DNA of 64,000 nt, taken from Dyella japonica A8 (lineage in GTDB: Bacteria > Pseudomonadota > Gammaproteobacteria > Xanthomonadales > Rhodanobacteraceae). A program made the translations under genes and the position numbers. Below the pieces are notes generated by a model. It searched no databases and was not told the origin of the DNA. It worked only from the letters and a program-made list of their open reading frames with translations. Location of the stretch: the NCBI RefSeq assembly GCF_000725385.1, contig NZ_CP008884.1, positions 4,092,001 through 4,156,000 on the forward strand, read 5' to 3'. Positions 61,978-64,000 of the stretch are shown here, in pieces. The stretch's first letter is position 1. Every line of letters begins with the position of its first letter.

Positions 61978-63579
61978 ATGATCCTGCCCCAGCGCCTGCT
62001 ATGCCGTTGTACTGCCGTGCTTTTTGGCATGGCGCTGGCGATGGCCTCGGCGGCGGGCCAGGTCCCCGGTGCAGCGTCCACGCCCAGCCCGGCCGCCATC
62101 GCACCGTCGCTGGGCGAGCAGATCGATGGCCTGATCGGCCAGCCCCGCTTTGCAGGCGCCGACTGGGGCATCTCCGTGATTTCGCTCAGCAGCGGACGAA
62201 CCGTCTACAGCCACCATGCCGACCAGCTTTTCCAGCCGGCCTCCACCGTCAAGCTCTTCACGGCGGCTGTGACACTGAGCGAACTCGGCCCCGATTACCG
62301 CATCCCCACGCGGGTGCTGGCGGGCGGAGAGATCCGCCATGGACGGCTGGACGGTGCGCTGATTCTCTACGGCATGGGTGATCCGACGCTGGGCGTCGAT
62401 CCGGCCACCTTCCACTGGGCCGACCAGCTCGCCGAACAGCTGGCTGCCAAGGGCCTGCGTCACGTGCACGGCGACCTGGTCGCCGATGCCACCTACTTCG
62501 CCAGCCCCATGATGGGCAGCGGCTGGGAGGCCACCGACCTGCAAAGCTGGTTCGCCGTGCCGACCAGCGCGCTGAGCGTGGGCGAAAACCAGGTGGAGAT
62601 CACCGTGTCGCCCGGCGTCGGCGCTGGCGCGGCGGCGCAATTGCGCTTCGACCCGGCCGATGCCATACCCGCCGTGACCAACGACGTGATGACCACCGCC
62701 CAGCGCGCCCGCAGCGACGTGAATCTCTATCGCGCGCCCGGCGACAACATGCTGTACGCGTTCGGAAGCATCGCGGCGAAATCCCCAGCGCAGAACTACA
62801 AGCTTGCCCTGCCCGACCCCGCCCAGTTCGCAGGCAGGCAGCTGCAGCAGGCGCTGCTGCGCCATGGCATCCAGCTCGACGGCAAGCTGACCACCGTGCA
62901 CTGGCCGCGACGCGACACCGCCCTGCCGGCGCAACCACAAACGCTGGCCGAGGTGCTTTCGCCGCCGGTCAGCGAGATCCTCGGGCGCGGACTCAAACGT
63001 TCGCAGAACCTCTATCTGCAGAACCTGCTGCTGCTCGCAGGCGTCAAGGCGCAGGCGGACACGGAACAACGCGAAGGCAGCACGGGTTTCATCACCAGCG
63101 AACGTTGGGGCATTCGCGCCATGCGCCAGATGCTCGAACAGATCGGTATTGCACCGACCGCCAGCATGATCGAAGAAGGCACGGGGTTATCGCGGCGCAA
63201 CCTCGCCACGCCCAACGCGATGGCGCGCCTGCTCGCCTTCCTCGCCGGCCAGCCCTACGGGCCGGCATTGATGCAGGCGCTGCCGGTCGCTGGCGTCGAT
63301 GGCACGCTGCAATGGCGCATGCGCAACACGCCAGCCGCCAACAACGTGCATGCCAAGACCGGCAGCATGAGCTTCGTGCACTGCCTCGCTGGTTATGTCA
63401 CCACCAGCGACGGCGAACCGCTCGCGTTCGCCATCATGCTCAACAACTACGATCCACCCGCCGGCGCACCAAGCGCCACGAAGGACATCGACCAGATCGC
63501 CGAGCTGCTCGCGGGGTCGCGCAGCCCGGGCAAGGCCGTGGCGGCCTCACCCGGTGTGGCCACTCATCCGGCCAATTGA
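61978..63579 (+). CDS. dacB: D-alanyl-D-alanine carboxypeptidase/endopeptidase PBP4
   Basis: This 533-aa penicillin-binding protein has a signal peptide (VLFGMALAMASAAGQ), then the serine acyltransferase motifs SxxK in FQPASTVKLFTAA, SxN in GLKRSQNLYLQN, and KTG in VHAKTGSMSF, with the large inserted domains II and III typical of PBP4. It trims and cleaves peptidoglycan crosslinks in the periplasm. Its last 16 bases overlap the 3' end of the convergent glutathione peroxidase gene. The start ATG 61978 lies close to the slyD promoter region. Confidence 0.93.
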   Translation: MILPQRLLCRCTAVLFGMALAMASAAGQVPGAASTPSPAAIAPSLGEQIDGLIGQPRFAGADWGISVISLSSGRTVYSHHADQLFQPASTVKLFTAAVTLSELGPDYRIPTRVLAGGEIRHGRLDGALILYGMGDPTLGVDPATFHWADQLAEQLAAKGLRHVHGDLVADATYFASPMMGSGWEATDLQSWFAVPTSALSVGENQVEITVSPGVGAGAAAQLRFDPADAIPAVTNDVMTTAQRARSDVNLYRAPGDNMLYAFGSIAAKSPAQNYKLALPDPAQFAGRQLQQALLRHGIQLDGKLTTVHWPRRDTALPAQPQTLAEVLSPPVSEILGRGLKRSQNLYLQNLLLLAGVKAQADTEQREGSTGFITSERWGIRAMRQMLEQIGIAPTASMIEEGTGLSRRNLATPNAMARLLAFLAGQPYGPALMQALPVAGVDGTLQWRMRNTPAANNVHAKTGSMSFVHCLAGYVTTSDGEPLAFAIMLNNYDPPAGAPSATKDIDQIAELLAGSRSPGKAVAASPGVATHPAN

Positions 63580-64000
63580 GCGTTCAGATCCTTGGCGATC
63601 TTCTCGGGCGTGTCGTTGGGCGCATAACGCTTCACCACCTGGCCATCGCGATCGACCAGGAACTTGGTGAAGTTCCACTTGATCGCCTCGCTGCCCAGGA
63701 TGCCCTTGCCTTCGCTCTTGAGCCATTTGTAGAGCGGATGCGTGCCCGCGCCGTTCACTTCGATCTTGGCGAACATAGGGAAGGTCACGTCATAGCTGGT
63801 GGAGCAGAAGTTGCGGATCTCCGCCTCGTCACCAGGCTCCTGGTGGCCAAACTGGTCGCAGGGGAAGCCGAGCACCACCAGGCCCTTGTCGCGATCGGCG
63901 CGCCACAGCGCCTCCAGCCCGGTGTATTGGGGGGTGAAACCGCACTTGGACGCCACGTTGACGATCAGCAGCGCCTTGCCGCGGTAGTCGGCGAGCGAAC
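63564..64000 (-). CDS. gpx: Glutathione peroxidase (Cys type), 5' end missing
   Basis: The frame runs off the window at its 5' end; 145 codons are visible. It holds VNVASKCGFTPQY with the catalytic Cys, GFPCDQFGHQEPG (Gln of the catalytic tetrad, plus the Cys that resolves in thioredoxin-dependent members) and IKWNFTKFLVDRDG (Trp and Asn). This is a BtuE-like cysteine GPx that reduces peroxides, usually with thioredoxin. It overlaps the dacB 3' end by 16 bp in convergent orientation. Confidence 0.95.
   Translation of the reverse strand, partial: SLADYRGKALLIVNVASKCGFTPQYTGLEALWRADRDKGLVVLGFPCDQFGHQEPGDEAEIRNFCSTSYDVTFPMFAKIEVNGAGTHPLYKWLKSEGKGILGSEAIKWNFTKFLVDRDGQVVKRYAPNDTPEKIAKDLNAQLAG

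Overview
The window is a stretch of high-GC, gene-dense chromosome from a gammaproteobacterium. It is most likely a member of the Xanthomonadales, Rhodanobacteraceae type (Dyella/Luteibacter/Rhodanobacter-like). This placement is an inference from the recA-recX-alaS-csrA-tRNA-Ser order, the phoB-phoR-ppk1-ppx block, an NAD-type isocitrate dehydrogenase, LpxO, and abundant REP-like palindromes between genes. No plasmid, phage, integrase, transposase or CRISPR signature was seen. The window opens inside a Bcp/PrxQ peroxiredoxin and closes inside a glutathione peroxidase.

Layout. 1-5.7 kb: bcp (partial), a PIN-PhoH ATPase, a single-domain GIY-YIG nuclease whose stop codon abuts a perfect 60-bp inverted repeat, thiD, lpxO, and an ECF41 sigma factor with its usual carboxymuconolactone-decarboxylase partner. 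5.7-10.8 kb: a sterol desaturase-like hydroxylase, NAD-isocitrate dehydrogenase, an overlapping glutaredoxin/AhpD-like pair, and the periplasmic protease BepA. 10.9-17 kb: phosphate sensing and polyphosphate metabolism (phoB, phoR, ppk1, ppx). 17-20.5 kb: exported cyclophilin, lpxH, a YajG-like periplasmic protein and a YXWGXW-repeat protein. 20.8-21.6 kb: a tandem array of 188-bp repeats that carry an inverted copy of the 3' end of the adjacent tRNA-Ser(GCU). 21.6-27 kb: csrA, alaS, recX, recA and pncC/cinA, all on the minus strand. 27-29.7 kb: two exported metallohydrolases in an overlapping pair.

29.8-40.3 kb is one minus-strand nitrate assimilation operon: narK-type transporter, nirB, nirD, an FAD oxidoreductase, nasA, cysG and a HemD-like protein. 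Nitrate is imported, reduced by NasA, and then reduced to ammonium by NirBD; CysG (and perhaps the HemD paralogue) supplies siroheme. A good sigma-54 promoter and an NtrC-type dyad precede narK, so nitrogen control is likely. 40.7-49.5 kb: mutS, a CheY-like regulator, hslR, an NTF2-like protein, an AEC permease, htpG and htpX. 49.7-56.5 kb: gluQ, phaB, tcdA, a small c-type cytochrome, an Mpo1-like protein, pirin, an OYE-family flavoenzyme and an alpha/beta hydrolase. 56.6-57.3 kb: two cold-shock protein genes with matching long leaders. 57.6-64 kb: a lipoprotein, a YcaQ-type DNA glycosylase, a Pro-rich exported protein, pldA, slyD, dacB and gpx.

The signals most worth a second look are non-coding: the tRNA-Ser-linked repeat array and the 32-bp hairpin that swallows the tRNA 3' end; the shared leader boxes of the two csp genes; the GIY-YIG gene fused to a REP-like palindrome; and the sigma-54/NtrC control region of the nitrate operon. 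Every gene is of a recognisable or at least describable kind; no clearly new multi-gene system was found.
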